Assembly: GCA_015499995.1 (NCBI GenBank) | Contig: JADNRV010000120.1 | Coordinates: 1-64,000, forward strand | DNA length: 64,000 nucleotides | Direction: 5' to 3' | Source of the DNA: Flammula alnicola | Lineage: Eukaryota > Basidiomycota > Agaricomycetes > Agaricales > Strophariaceae | Shown here: positions 11,842-23,533 of the stretch, piece by piece | Layout of the letters: the number at the start of each line of letters is the position of its first letter | Numbering within the stretch: the stretch's first letter is position 1 | Position numbers and translations under genes: made by a program | Notes under the pieces: generated by a model | Told to the model about the DNA's origin: nothing | The model's input: only the letters and a program-made list of their open reading frames with translations | Database searches by the model: none

Positions 11842-11942
11842 TTCGCAGGTGAATATCGTCTTACTTTCTCTCTCTGTATGATGCATCTCGTTTTTTTTTG
11901 TAAACCCCGAAACGACGGCTGGGTAGGAGCCTGGGTCTTCCT

Positions 11943-13348
11943 CGGTTAACGCGCTGTAGGAAAAAAAAGTTCCTGTCGATGTCTGCGTCAATTGACAAGA
12001 ACCAGAGGATCGGACTACCTGGTGCCGTGTGCCGTCAAATCGGCACGGCCAGGGCGGACTAGTGTGGGAGTGCAGCGTGATTTTCTTACAGCTGCTTGAT
12101 TGTTGTTTTACTTTAATAATACTTATCCCTGGTTCTCCTGGTATTTTACTGGGATATTCAACATTCAACTGCGCATCGTCCGTCCTGCCTATTGGCCCTA
12201 GAATGTCATGGCAAGTCCATGATTGCTAGGTTTGAGGCGCCTTATGTGCCTTTCGTGATGCCATTACGGGTGTGTAGCCTTTCTCTAGCATTTTTATACT
12301 GAACGGGATACGTTGAATCTTGTCGTTTCTTATATCAAGTGCACTAACATTTATTGTTGAACAGAGGAATTCTCCATTGCGACGCGCGAAATGGCTATCA
12401 GAAGCATCCTCATTTGCGCACCTAAGTCTGGCTTGGAATCACAGAAGTCCTGTTGTTCTTGCTACTCAATGTGGGCGGAGAGTATCCTGGATAGATTTCG
12501 GCACTGTGAGTAATATTCCTTAACACGCACGATTATTACCTCTAGCTGATACCCAAGACCTCGGGCCCTCCACTCTAGCTGGTGACCAGTAACAAGCTGT
12601 CTTGGTCGCGGTCATGGTATCGTCACCTACTTGTACATATGACGAATGGCAGACCCTCTCGACTGCCATTCCGAAGATCGTTAAGCTTAAGGACCACCTA
12701 TCGGAAGCAAGGTGTGAATACATACCATTGATGCTCCACTGCTTGTCCCTTTCCTATAATGGCCTGGTCTCCTACTGTCTTCTGTAATCAGATGCCGGGC
12801 AGGTGACACTCTGGTCAATGCTCGCACGGGGATTGTCTGTCAATCAATTAGCCTGGGATCCAGGCGTTCATATGAGGGTTTTGAATAAGGTTCTGCACCT
12901 TATTTTAAATCCTTGCGTGAAGATCGGTCACCCGTCTAAGCCGCGATATGTGATGAACGCTGAAACTAATTGAAACGTTCAGGATCTACCTCGACAGCAT
13001 GACGGTGGGCTTCAGTCTGTGTCGTAATAATGCGCTCAGGTTGTTGTATCTTCTAAGACTTACACGCTGTCTATCTTCTCCTGGGGATTCCCCTGCATGC
13101 ATCGTACAAGCCCAGTGCGTCGGTGCACGATGAAGATACCCCGAGCCTCGAAGCTTCCTACTATTAATTTTCCAACACATTGTATTTTCATCTGACAGGG
13201 ATGACGACTCTTTCCATCTTCAAACGTTTGTGGATTGTCCTTGAAGTCGGTATGACTAGCTCTCAAATGTTATAAAAGCCTGTATTCTAACATGAAACAT
13301 CAACATCTTCAGTTAATCAACCTCTTCGATTAAATCCTTGTCCCAATC
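11943..13348. other. Intergenic, no gene seen
   Basis: Only short frames without motifs are present. The last ~60 bp before 13349 is the likely promoter and leader of the ice-binding protein gene. Confidence 0.45.
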
Positions 13349-14335
13349 ATGTCACCCAATATTTTCCTCAAGGTTGTCGCTCTCGGCTTGATGGTGAGCA
13401 TATCCAGCGCTGCCAGCAGCTTTCTCATAGTCACTTCAACTAACTTCTTTTGTACCAGACTCTGACAAATTGCCTTGCGTTAGGACCTCCTGCTGTCGCC
13501 CTAGGCGGAGCAGGAAACTTTGTTATACTAGCCAAGTCGGGTGTTTCTACCGTCGCACCCTCGAAGATCAGTCAGTATTATTGTCTTCTCCACCTCACAT
13601 TTATCATAGGTCTTAATCGATTCTTTACATATACAGCTGGAAATCTTGGCCTTAGCCCTGCCGCCGAGACTTTTTTCACTGGATTCTCGCTCATTCGAAG
13701 TTCGAGCGGGACAACCGCGTCATCCAGTCAAGTCGTTGGAACTCTTATGGCCGCGGATTTCACCAGCCCGACGCCTTCAACCCTCACGACATCAGTAAAT
13801 GCTATGATTACCGCCTTCAACGACGCTGCCGGTCGGTTGAATCCTACGGCTGTTGAACTCGGTGCCGGTAGGGAATTACAAGTTATTTTACTTAGTTTTG
13901 TTAGCTCAGACACGTTTGTTAATAGGCACCATTGGCGGCCTTACGTTCGCGCCAGGAATTTACAAGTGGTCCAGCAACGTCAATATCCCGACTAGTATTA
14001 CCATCTCCGGTAGTAGCACCGACAGTGAGCGTTCCTCGCACCCCATCATCTTTGACATAACGATTGACCGGCTTCGTCTGATTTCAGCTTGGATCTTCCA
14101 GGTTGCTGGCACGCTCACCGTGGCATCCGGCAAGGCAATTACCCTCAGCAGTGGCGCACTTGCGAAGAACGTCGTCTGGGTTGTCTCTGGCAAGGTAACC
14201 ATTAACTCAGGCGCAGTTTTCAACGGCGTCATTCTGGGTGCTACCTCCGTGGCGCTTAGCACTGGTGCGACTTTGCACGGACGCATCCTCGCTCAGACTG
14301 CTGTTACGCTACAGCAGGCTATTGTGTCTTCTTAA
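13349..14335 (+). CDS. Secreted ice-binding (antifreeze) protein, DUF3494 family
   Basis: CDS join(13349..13393, 13459..13570, 13637..13867, 13926..14024, 14088..14335), 244 residues; all phases close. The N-terminus is a signal peptide broken by intron 1. The mature protein shows the DUF3494 signature in order: GAGNFVILAKSGVS, SKITGNLGLSP, TGFSL, then GTIGGLTFAPGIYKWSS, AWIFQVAGTLTVASG, VVWVVSGKVTINSG, FNGVILGATSVALSTGAT and LHGRILAQTAVTL. These form the irregular beta-solenoid that binds ice in snow-mould and other fungi. Length matches a single-domain family member. The family is often spread by horizontal transfer among cold-exposed microbes; that history is not visible here, and its introns are of normal fungal type. 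Confidence 0.95.
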
Positions 14336-14955
14336 GATATCTGTAGTTCTATGCCTAATGTGTCGTTCTGAAAAGGATTTCGGGTTAAGTAAAGGATTAG
14401 TACCTCGCGTTGGACATATTAGTGTAGTGCCGGAAGACTCAGATACGCTTTACTTATGTCATGAAATTTGACTTCGTACCAAAAATCACAGCCTTCGCTC
14501 GAATCCGTTCGATCCTGCATCTGGTGCTTGGTTGAGTGCAAGATTTTAAGTGGAAAATTAGACAGAGAAGGGTTTTATTACATTGTAGAGCTTCAGCTTA
14601 ACTTGGGATAAAACACATAAATTTAGGATTCACCACTCCTAGCCTAACTTGAACACTTCAAGTAAAGCCAATAACCCTCGAGATTTCATCTGTTCACTTG
14701 AAATCGTTCATTATCCATTGGAACAATATCACCCGTGCAAGCTCGTCTTCTGGACGTCGACGAATTCTTTCGACGAGCGTCACATATGAGTGCTTCGGGA
14801 TGTTGGTGCAGCGCATGATCAGTTCGCGACGCCCCATACTCCCATATTACACCCTACCCTTTGAGTTCTTGAGCTGGGCCTATGGCCCTCGTGTCAATTA
14901 GACAACCTCTTGTTCTGGTACTAAGCCGCTGTCAAATGTATAACTTTTCAGCCAT
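14336..14955. other. Intergenic, no gene seen
   Basis: 3' flank of the ice-binding gene and 3' flank of the decayed SDR. Short frames only. Confidence 0.45.
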
Positions 14956-15612
14956 TCACTTTATGAATGACAGCCAGATCCAATATAGAAGGTGGGCATA
15001 ATGCATCGTTTCCGGCATAAACACGGCCTTCTCGCGATTATCGGCAGCCTGGATAAAGCGCGTTGCGACATCTTCGCGCTTTCGGCCGCGATCGTTGGGG
15101 CCTTTCCCCTTCACGGGCCCTCTGTCGACTGCAGAGGTCCGGAAGTCACCCTCAACGGTTGACGGCACGAAAACGGTGAAAATGATGTTGGGGTGTTCGA
15201 TTCAGAGAGCGTGGCAGAGAACGAGAGAGGAGACTTTCGTAGAGGCGTAAAGGGTGCGTGTCGGTGCTGGGATGATGGATGTGACGGCTGAGAGGGTTGA
15301 CAAGGACGACAGATGGGGCTTTCGAGGTATTCGAAAGCGGGGGAATCTATTTGAATGATGAAGCAATATGACATTTGTTGTAGGAAGATAAAATATTTAC
15401 GAAAGTCACGACGGCGATCAGAGGCCCCACGTAGTTTCCTCGGAATGCAGCCAAAATGGAGCCAATGCGACATCAGCCGTGCGTTGGGTGCCTTCGGGGG
15501 TAGCTTGCGGCAATTTGGCACCACGCTGCACTTCAACGCCAGACATTGCCGGGGGAAACTCCTGCAGCGACTACAAGGGTACCTATCTAAACCTTCCCAT
15601 GCTGTCTTCACA
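14956..15612 (-). pseudogene. Decayed short-chain dehydrogenase/reductase (SDR)
   Basis: On the minus strand, successive frames give SDR-like blocks in the right order: MSGVEVQRG, FRGNYVGPLIAVVTF, then after a putative intron a block with SNTSKAPSVVLVN, LSAVTSIIPAPTRTLYASTK (the Y-x-x-x-K active-site motif), IEHPNIIFTVFVPSTVEGDF, and the tail MHYAHLLYWIWLSFIK. Joining them needs frame changes near 15500 and 15295 and passes an in-frame TGA just before IEHPN (~15207). The N-terminal Rossmann half (GxxxGxG) is missing, cut near a TIR element at 15810. It is therefore a 5'-truncated, frameshifted remnant. Confidence 0.75.
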
Positions 15613-15809
15613 AATTAGGAACATCTTCAAGTTGTGGAGAAATCATCAGAGACGTACCAGCTATGCGACCTTAGACTTTGTGTTAAGACTTGTGTCAACA
15701 TCATTGTCAATGTTTCGCCGTCCAAGCAGATGGGCAAAATTCACTGACCAAGTGGCGCCTCCTGCCTGCAAGCGAACCGTTGACGCCAATACGGAACCTA
15801 ATTAGAATT

Positions 15810-16077
15810 TACTGTACCATTTTAATTAGTTCGGCCGGGGCTGTGACCTGTGACCATGTGGACGAAATTTGTACATCGGCCAAACTGACCTGTGACCTGA
15901 GACACATACCAAAAATTCGGCCAATATGCGGGCGCTTGCGCCCCGCGGAGCGCTCCGGAGGTACCAACTGATCTGGAGCGCCGGCCAAGTGTTTGTGACC
16001 TGGGACAACCGTCCGATTTCGGCCACATCCACAAGCCCTGTGACGCGTGACGGCCGAATTAATTAAATGGTACAGTA
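15810..16077. mobile_element. TIR element (MITE), 268 bp
   Basis: Termini TACTGTACCATTTTAATTAG and, inverted, TACTGTACCATTTAATTAAT, both continuing into TTCGGCC. The inside is GC-rich with repeated CTGTGACC/GTGACCT words and has no coding potential. Flanking duplication is unclear (perhaps TA). It sits where the 5' half of the SDR remnant should be. Confidence 0.8.
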
Positions 16078-16460
16078 GTACATCTCTAACATGTCAACAT
16101 GTAATTGCTACTTACTCTTCCACGCAATTTACATTTTCCTCAAAATTCTTATTCTTTTACGTGTCAAAAGGCTTTCTTTATAGAAACTAGGTATAGGCCG
16201 CTGCAAGGTTGCTCAGAATCTTGAAAAACGCGTTGTGTAAATCTAAATTAGTATTACAGGAATACTTGCCTATTTCGGAATTGTCACGCTTGAAAGTTGA
16301 TCACATGACGTTAATCTGACATGAAATTTGTCTACCTTGTTTGAAGTTGTCTCTGTCTGAAATTTGTACCCACCAACTACTTAGGATGGCGCAGCACTCC
16401 CCCGCAAAAGCGGATCCTTAATAAAACAAAACGCAAGAAACTCACCTTGTGTACTCACGG
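16078..16460. other. Spacer and promoter of the SRPK-like kinase
   Basis: No gene seen; AT-rich with no recognisable repeat. The 3' end is the probable promoter of the downstream kinase. Confidence 0.4.
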
Positions 16461-18110
16461 ATGCTACAACGTGTGCTTACACCCCGCTTTCGAACTCTTC
16501 AAGGTCCATTCTCCACAATACAACGTCACCTATGCCCTAACTCCACTGTCCGATTTCTAACTATGCCACGTCCTGAAGTTGTATTTGCGGACCCGCAGGC
16601 GGCACCTCGATCCTCGAACAAACACGTCTCTGTCAACCCGGAGGGCATCGAACTCGTTGATCTAGAGTTTGTTGAAGAGCCATTAGGAGTGACGGCAGAG
16701 CAAGGTCATGGCTTTATTCGGATCGAGTTTGGTGATGCAATTGGTCCAGATAAGCGCTACAAGGTCGTTCGGAAGCTCGGATGGGGCATGAACTCCAGCG
16801 TATGGATGGCGTTTGATGTGAAGTACGTTTTACATGAGAGTCGTACACATGTTATACTCATGACCTCCCCAGGGAAGAGAGATACGTCGCAATCAAAGCT
16901 TTGAAAGGATACTCGACCGATCTGGCTACAAGAGGTATAACATGGGAGCTTGACGCCCTGGAGCGCGTGACTTCCATGCCACCACCCTCTGGCATCGAGC
17001 CAAACCACTGCCCTCGACTGCTTGCTAACTTCATACATCCCGGAAAGGATCGTGATGGAGACCATCTATGTCTCGTTACAGATGTTATGGGTGGAGACGT
17101 TAAATCTCTCCAGGTCAAGGTCGCTGGTAAAGAGGGTTTGCCTTTACCGCTGGTTAAGCGTATCCTCTTGCATACGTTGTGGGGTCTCGCGCATATGCAC
17201 CACTGTCAGATCGTGCACACGGATCTCAAACACGACAATATCATGTTTGACACTGGCTCGATCACACAGGACGATATTGCAAGGTTCATCAAGACGGACC
17301 CGGCTCGACGCCACCCTCCTGAAGAGAGCTGGGAATGCGTTGTTCAAGCAGCCGTCTCTCAACCACTCCCTCTTCCTTCGCTCTCTGAGGCTATGACCCG
17401 AACCTACATTGTTTCAGATTTCGGCAGCGGTGAGCAATAGCTTGATTTCCCGACTGTGAGGCATGATTGACGCCTGGCATCGCATAGCGCAACCTTCAAC
17501 CTTGCACACCACCAATGAGATCACTGCTTACTCCCTTCGTGCCCCGGAAATCATTCTTCAGGGCCCGTGGGACAACAAGGTTGACATCTGGGCATTTGGA
17601 TGCCTGGTACGTAGCCTTACTTCCCAGTCTTGTATATTTTGCCCGCTGACTGTATCAATCTTCAGATATTCGAGTTTATCATCGGTGGTTCTTTGTTCGT
17701 ATATAAACCTTACCCGGAATACATGCTCGACGAACCGACGGGGCATCTGTGGCAAATGCTCTGCTTCACACGCGAGCGCATGACACGAGAGCAAGTAAAC
17801 TCAAGCAACCTTGGGGCTCAATACTTCGACCTCACTGTTAAACCGAACGACATTGACAACCCATTCTGTTTGTCTTCCTGTTTGGTTACAATTGTTGCAT
17901 ACTTACGCAACAAATCCAGGTGACCTGAAGGCACATCCGCCCGTATTTAATAACCCTTTTGCCAGGTCTCTTAGGAACTACAAAGTGCTGGAGGAGGCAG
18001 ATGTACTTGCAACAGCGAAGATTATGCAGAGGTGTCTGCGGTTAAATCCGAAGGACCGAGCAACGGCGGAGGAGTTACTCCAGGATCCTTGGTGGCATGG
18101 TGCAGCTTGA
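16461..18110 (+). CDS. SRPK-like serine/threonine protein kinase
   Basis: CDS join(16461..16822, 16873..17429, 17488..17606, 17666..17867, 17920..18110), 476 residues; phases close. The start at 16461 gives an Arg-rich N-terminal ~35 residues that could be a mitochondrial presequence; an alternative ATG is 16563. Kinase motifs: glycine loop LGWGMNSSVW, VAIKAL lysine, catalytic loop HTDLKHDN, DFGSAQ in place of DFG, then YSLRAPEIIL, VDIWAFGC and the C-terminal LLQDPWW. The LGWG loop, DFGSA and SLRAPE are characteristic of the SRPK family, which phosphorylates RS-domain splicing factors; many mushroom paralogues have no known substrate. Short introns (50-59 bp). All catalytic residues are present. 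Confidence 0.92.
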
Positions 18111-18404
18111 GTAATTTCCTATGGTCGCTATAGCTTTTGTGTTGTCCTAGAAATAGCTACCATAATTAATACAATTCGATATGCGCAATGCCTAGAAATA
18201 GAAGTAGCTCAGTCGCAAGAATAAACGGCAGGAGAATATGTGCGCGAAATTGGGGGAAAGTTTCAGACTTGATAGAGAGAATATCGATAGGGGAGACCGT
18301 CGTCACTGCATGGCCGCAGAACACTCATGAACAATCGTTGAGGTTGGAAGTAGGATGTGGTGCGTATGGGATTCAGGTTCTACATAATCACACAGAATAA
18401 TAAT

Positions 18405-20842
18405 TTATAAATTCATACACGAACTTAGATTCTTCGTCTGGTAACTCTGCCCAATTTTCATACTATTTAAGCCAAAATGATCTCTTTCCATATATACCGG
18501 CCCCGGCTCAAACGACTGTTCCCAACCGTGTTTTTCGATCCACCCGACTGTAACACGCTCTGCCCATTCTCCATGCCACTCAATCAGCATAACCCTGTAC
18601 TTCCACTCCTTCGTGTAACGTTCTTCGCTGTATGCATCGTCGATGGAGCCCTTTCCCTCGCACAAGAGGATAAACTCGTATTTGCCCGGGACATGACCAT
18701 TATGCCAGTCCGGGTTCACGAGGGCAGTGCCTAGTTCACGGCCATCGCGACCAACAATTCCAACACGAGAGAACTTCACTTCGGGCCCTATGAGATTAGC
18801 CTTGCTGGTAGGTGTTCCGAGGTTGAATGTGACAGCAACCGTCCAAAATTGCAAAAAGCCCGATAGAGGAGTGGAGTTAAGAATGTCCTCGTAGTACTTT
18901 GGAGCACCGACCAACGTTCGAGGTGTTGGAAGCGTCTGGGAACAGTCGAATGGGAAGCGCTTTTTCACACGACCGCCATAAAAGTTCGTCGAGGACGAGA
19001 GTTTCGTCATGGGCAAGACACGCATAAATTCAACCGAGTCATGTGCAACCCGTTCATACCAGATGATCCACGTGCGCTTCTTTATTTCCTTGCGAATTTC
19101 CTGGGGGTCATTATCACACCAATCCCATATGTCCGAAGATGAACCTCCAATCCAGCCGGACCATGACCAACTTGGCGCACCCTGTCGGCGAACTTGAGGT
19201 ACAAATGATTTCCAGAGAAGGAACCAATCGAAATATGCGTCGGGAATTCCGTGACACAAGTTGATTTTGAATTCTGTCTTGATAAAATTGGAAATCCCAG
19301 CGAACGCGTTGTATATATCAGAGTCGAAGGAGAGAGAGAGCTGTGAATAGGACAGGATGAGTCCTTCAAACGTGCCTATTTCGTCCCCAGTCATTGACGT
19401 GTCTCCACTGTACTCTCCGCGTCCTTTGCTGATGACGGTCTCGTCTTCGAAAACCACGTCTTCCCGCCATTGATCAGCCTTACGACATCTGAAGACGACT
19501 TGTCCTCCAATGAAGATGAGACTTCGAGGTGTATATTCCATCTCTTGATTGCTAGGAATGCGTCGTTAGCGGGCAAGTGGGATAATACATCAAAGAGACT
19601 CACGTCCAGGCCCTTGTGTAATAGGGCGAATCCTTCACGAGATATTGATAACGTGTTCTGGCACTCAATCTAAGTCCTGGCATAATCTCTTCAATGGGTT
19701 GGCGTTGCCCTCGGCTACCCGGCCGCACCCCTGGGAGACCGGCATTGGCATCGATACCTGTAGCGGCCATAATCGTGATAAAACATGCTCCGTAGACAAT
19801 GTCCATTTTCGAGATCGCGTCTGCCTTGGCTCCGGTATCGTCGTCTTGAATAATACACAAGGAGTCGACCCATAGATATCGTATGTTCAACTCCCTGGTC
19901 ACTTCCATGGCGTCCAAGATGGTCCCAGGAATCCTCCACGAAACTTTTGCAGCATGAACGCGCCTGGTCGCTCCAATTCACTAATGTTACCCTTCAGAGT
20001 CCTGAGGAAGTCCACCTTTCCCCAGACATAGCTCAGCGCCGCATATTTAGAGTTCTTCGGAGCGCGTATGATGCAGTTGTCGACGACATCGATCAAACGA
20101 AACGATGGGATTTCATCCACGACGCTTTTGACTTCACGGCGAAACATCTGCGATTTGTTGCAGGATGATCCGTGCCAATTTTCGCACATCGAGATCCAGT
20201 TTCGGACCATGGCAAAATCGATCTGATCTTCCTTGATTGGCCGAGCGAAAAGAATTTTCGATGAAGTAGGCGCGTCGTTGGCAAGTAGCATGAGTTGGGT
20301 GAAGAGATTCACTCTGTCAGAATCAACGAAGCGGCCTTTTCCTTTCTCTGCACCCAGTCTCAAATAGCGAATGTCAGGGATGTCCTTCCCGGGCGGACCC
20401 ACAGCTTTTCTTTCCTCGGTGTCCCAGCTCATCGCAACAGACACCGGCTCGCCGTCTTCAAATGATGGGACGTCAGGGCCGCCAAGGGCAGTGAGGACCA
20501 GCCGACAAAATGGGCAGTACGGTTTCCTCCGCATGTCGTCCACGAGCCCTAGGGCAATTGCGGCGTCAACTGGTTCGCTGCCGCCGACGCCAATTGATTC
20601 TTCGTCGTCGTCGTCATTTGAACCGTCCGAATCACTGTCACTTGGCGGCTGGCCGGAGACCTCACGATCGTCTTCGGGTTCCTCGTCACCGGGCTGGACG
20701 ACAAATTGTTGAGCACTGAGTTCGAGCGCCTTGCAGACATCACAAAGACGATCTGTGGGAGATCTTAGGCTTGCAGGTACTGGAAGTAGCGGGGGATTGC
20801 AGTCCGATTCCCAGTCTCAGAGTGCTCGTTGGTTTGTTCCAT
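18405..20842 (-). pseudogene. HET-domain protein gene with two apparent frameshifts
   Basis: Minus strand. Start ATG at 20842. The first block reads through LLGDLPKELS-like and MEQTNEHS-type sequence, then meets TAA near 20768; shifting frame there continues as SPTDRLCDVCKALELS, an acidic Asp/Glu run, RKPYCPFCRLVLTALGG, and the HET core YAALSYVWGKVDFL. A second shift near 19935 is needed to continue as DAMEVTRELNIRYLWVDSLCIIQDD, the most conserved HET block, then YYTRAWT. A consensus intron (19552..19603) leads to a long C-terminal exon (18405..19551) in phase. HET domains trigger heterokaryon incompatibility or cell death in fungi. With only two indels and otherwise conserved sequence, this could be a recent pseudogene or a real gene with assembly errors. 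Confidence 0.75.
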
Positions 20843-21514
20843 ACTGAAGGTGGCGGAAGGGATGTCTAGTGACAGTTCTTTGGGAAGATCACCGAGTAAT
20901 CGTCGAAGGAGGGGGTATAACACGCGATGGGGTTGAAACGCAAATGGGATACGGGATTAAAGTGCTGATGGAGAAGGCGCCGGACGTTGGATGGTGAGCT
21001 GAACAACGAGTATTGTCGAAGGAGGCAGGAGTTGCAGTGTCGGCTGGTGCTGCAACATTAAGCGATCAAGCGCCAAGAGTGGGGTTAAATATGTGGCGAA
21101 TGATTTGGAGGAAGGGCAAGGGTGGGCTGTGATGCTGCAGAGGAGAGCCAACATCTTGAAATCGGTGAAATTCAAGTTGCGGAGAACATTTTGCCTGTCA
21201 ATCTCTATGTTTAAAAAAAGAATGACGTCGGCAGAAAACCACCACCAGCCTATTCGCTGCATAGAAGAAGGGTTGTAGTAGCTGAAGGTCAGGAGTGGAC
21301 GATAAGGAAGAAGGCTCGGAGTCACTATGCTTGAATAGTAATTCCACGTACCATCACGAGTCACATGAAAGCTCGAGGGCTCTCGTCGAAAGCAGGCAGA
21401 TCTCAACCATATGCAGCCAACAAAGACATGGAGATGGTTGCAGTTGAGCGTCTGTTCTTGAGGACCATAAATATCGCACAGGAAATTACAAGTAGTCCTA
21501 TGAGCACATTGGGG
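20843..21514. other. Divergent/convergent spacer, no gene seen
   Basis: Upstream flank of the HET gene and 3' flank of MED21. A 149-codon minus-strand frame exists (~20957-21406) but shows no motif; part of it may be the unrecognised N-terminal coding sequence of the HET gene in another frame. Confidence 0.35.
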
Positions 21515-22192
21515 TCATCCTTCCATTCTAGTTGCAGTAGCCTCATGGAGGTTTACATCGGTTTCTACCAGCATCATACGTAGTACATCTGAAATCTGGG
21601 AGTGCAAATCCTCTGCACGGGTGTTCAGTAACTGTGACGGAGTGTTAAAATAAACGACTTACTCGCACGATGGACGGCGCGTATGTATTCCGCATTAGCC
21701 ACCTGCATCTCATCTTCGAGTTCCAGGAGCCGTTTGGCCTGACAGGACTTGAGTTGGGAAATTGTGTTCATGTTTTGGGCATAACATACCTGTTCCTCCT
21801 CAGGTTCTGGTTCCGGTAAGGAATTGATAAGGTATTCGATCTGTTTGGCCTTAACTATGAGATCCGTCACGAGTTCCTTCTGGTTTGCTATTTGTTCACG
21901 ATCATTCCGACGATTCGTGAAGGGAAGGAAAAGGAAGGCCAGACGCACCTTCGAAAACGTCCGGAGGATCAAACTTTTCTGGATTTCTCTGCTTCGTGAT
22001 TGGCACCTCCGGACTAACTTGGACGAAGTTAGAGCGCGAGGTGAGGTACGCAATCGTGTTTGACATGATCATAAGGAGCTGCACATAACTTCAGCTTTCG
22101 CCTTCAGACGACTTTAGAGCCTTCGTTCGTACCTGTTGTATCTCATCTTGAAGTTGGGTTATCCGGTCCATATGCGATAATTCCTGCAGCAT
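21515..22192 (-). CDS. MED21: Mediator complex subunit 21
   Basis: CDS complement of exons 22133..22192, 21949..22078, 21790..21887, 21663..21738 and 21515..21612; 153 residues; phases close exactly. Recognised from the MED21/Srb7 pattern: an N-terminal MDRITQLQDEIQQ, then SNTIAYLTSRSNF, then a long coiled coil with QKELVTDLIVKAKQIEYLI, SLPEPEPEEEQ, KRLLELEDEMQVANAEY. MED21 pairs with MED7 in the Mediator middle module, which bridges activators and RNA polymerase II in the nucleus. Length is normal for the family. It is transcribed away from RTF2, whose start lies ~210 bp away, so the two may share a bidirectional promoter. Confidence 0.9.
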
Positions 22193-22405
22193 TGCGCTGC
22201 GGGCAGAGGAGGAGGTTCAATACAACATGGAAAGCCAAGGAACTGGGATGATCGAGGACATAAAAGTCAACAATAATGGAAATGATCGGAGTTTGAAAAT
22301 CATTCACACATTAGTAAGCCTTACCCAAGTGATCGTTCCTCCATTCCCCTTCGTCTCGACCACCACCATCTCTTTTAACGACCACTTCTTCAACTTCACT
22401 GTACA

Positions 22406-23533
22406 ATGGGTAATGACGGAGGAAGTATCCCCGACCGCAGGGACTTGGTACGAAGCAAGCCAAAGGTTAGTATTGCTCTTTTATTTCATGGTTTTTGGGT
22501 TCTGACTCGCATCTTAGGCTGAACAAGCAGATAAGGCAAACCAAACTCGAGCGAGATGGTTCTATTGCGCTTTGTCAAAGGTAAGCGTTCTTCGACGTGA
22601 ATGTTGGCAATGGAGTACTCATACTTCGTTCTTTTTCAGCGGAAGTTGCAAGAACCTGTCGTGTCTTGTGCACTTGGAAAACTGTACAACAAAGATGCTA
22701 TAATAGAATATCTGCTGGATAAAGCTGCCTACGGGGACGGGGAAAAGATATGCGGGCATATACGATCACTAAAAGTGCGTCCATTCCACATACTCATCTC
22801 GTGTCTCGTTGCTAACCTCTCGACTCATATAGGATGTGAAAACGTTAACCCTAACACCCAACCCCGCTCCTCTATCAACGGATTCCTCGGCCGAGTCATC
22901 AGACCGCCCACAATTCGTCTGCCCATTGACATTGAAGGAAATGAATGGTGTTCAGCCCTTCGTCTATCTCTCCACGTGTGGCTGCGTCTTCTCTCAAGCG
23001 GGTCTCAAGACCCTTGCCGCATCTGCTTCTCCCAAGGAGAAAGAGAAAGACAGCTCCAGCGAAGAAGAAAAAGCTGAACCGACCTTCGAACTGTGCCCGC
23101 AATGCGCCAAGAAATACTCCGCCAGCGAGAATGTCATCCCTCTGAATCCTTCCCCTGAAGAGGAGGAGACCATGTGGTTCGCTCTGGAGCGCAAGCGACT
23201 GCTAGAGCCCACCAAGAAGAAGTCGAAGAAACGGAAAAACGACTCTTCCCCAGATGAGGGTGAGCCTCCGGCGAAGAAGCACGCTGAGCTTCATAAACCG
23301 GGTCTCAATCCTGCTATTTCGGGCGCAAGTCGTGCGGTGGTTAGCCAGCTGGCCATGGAAGAGGCCAAGAGGAAGGCGAGCATGAGTGCGGCTGTAAAGA
23401 GCCTGTACGCAGATGGGACGAAGAGGAAAGAGACGTTCATGACGATGGGAACGTTCACGAGAGTAAGTAACATTCTAATTGTCTGTTTTATCTTTCAGTT
23501 GCTGACCATCATTTCTCTTTTCAGTACGCATGA
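22406..23533 (+). CDS. RTF2: Replication termination factor 2 (RTF2)
   Basis: CDS join(22406..22465, 22518..22580, 22640..22774, 22833..23462, 23525..23533), 298 residues; phases close. The start MGNDGGSIPDRRDLV is the hallmark RTF2 N-terminus, followed by RWFYCALSKRKLQEPVVSC and LGKLYNKDAIIEYLL of the first RING-like half, then FVCPLTL and STCGCVFS of the degenerate C2HC2 RING, and LCPQCAKKYS. The rest is a Lys/Glu-rich tail with likely nuclear localisation signals (KKKSKKRK). RTF2 acts at stalled replication forks; human RTF2 is removed by the proteasome. The last exon encodes only Tyr-Ala-stop. Divergent from MED21. Confidence 0.93.

Larger units (their letters stand above)
10018..11942. 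repeat. Outer inverted repeat pair, ~100 bp arms 1.7 kb apart
   Basis: The left arm (10018-10118) and right arm (11838-11942, inverted) match over ~100 bp with only small differences. Shared blocks include GGCTCCTACCCAGCCGTCG, TTTCGGGGTTTACAAAAAAA, CGAGATGCATCATA and CGATATTCACCTGCGAAAT. They enclose an inner inverted repeat and an adjoining palindrome. They could be the termini of a composite element. No transposase frame lies between them. Confidence 0.75.

Noticed and set aside
17430..17460. A 31 bp intron in the SRPK-like kinase
   Set aside because: Using the acceptor at 17487 instead gives a normal 58 bp intron and yields the expected DFGSAQ motif.
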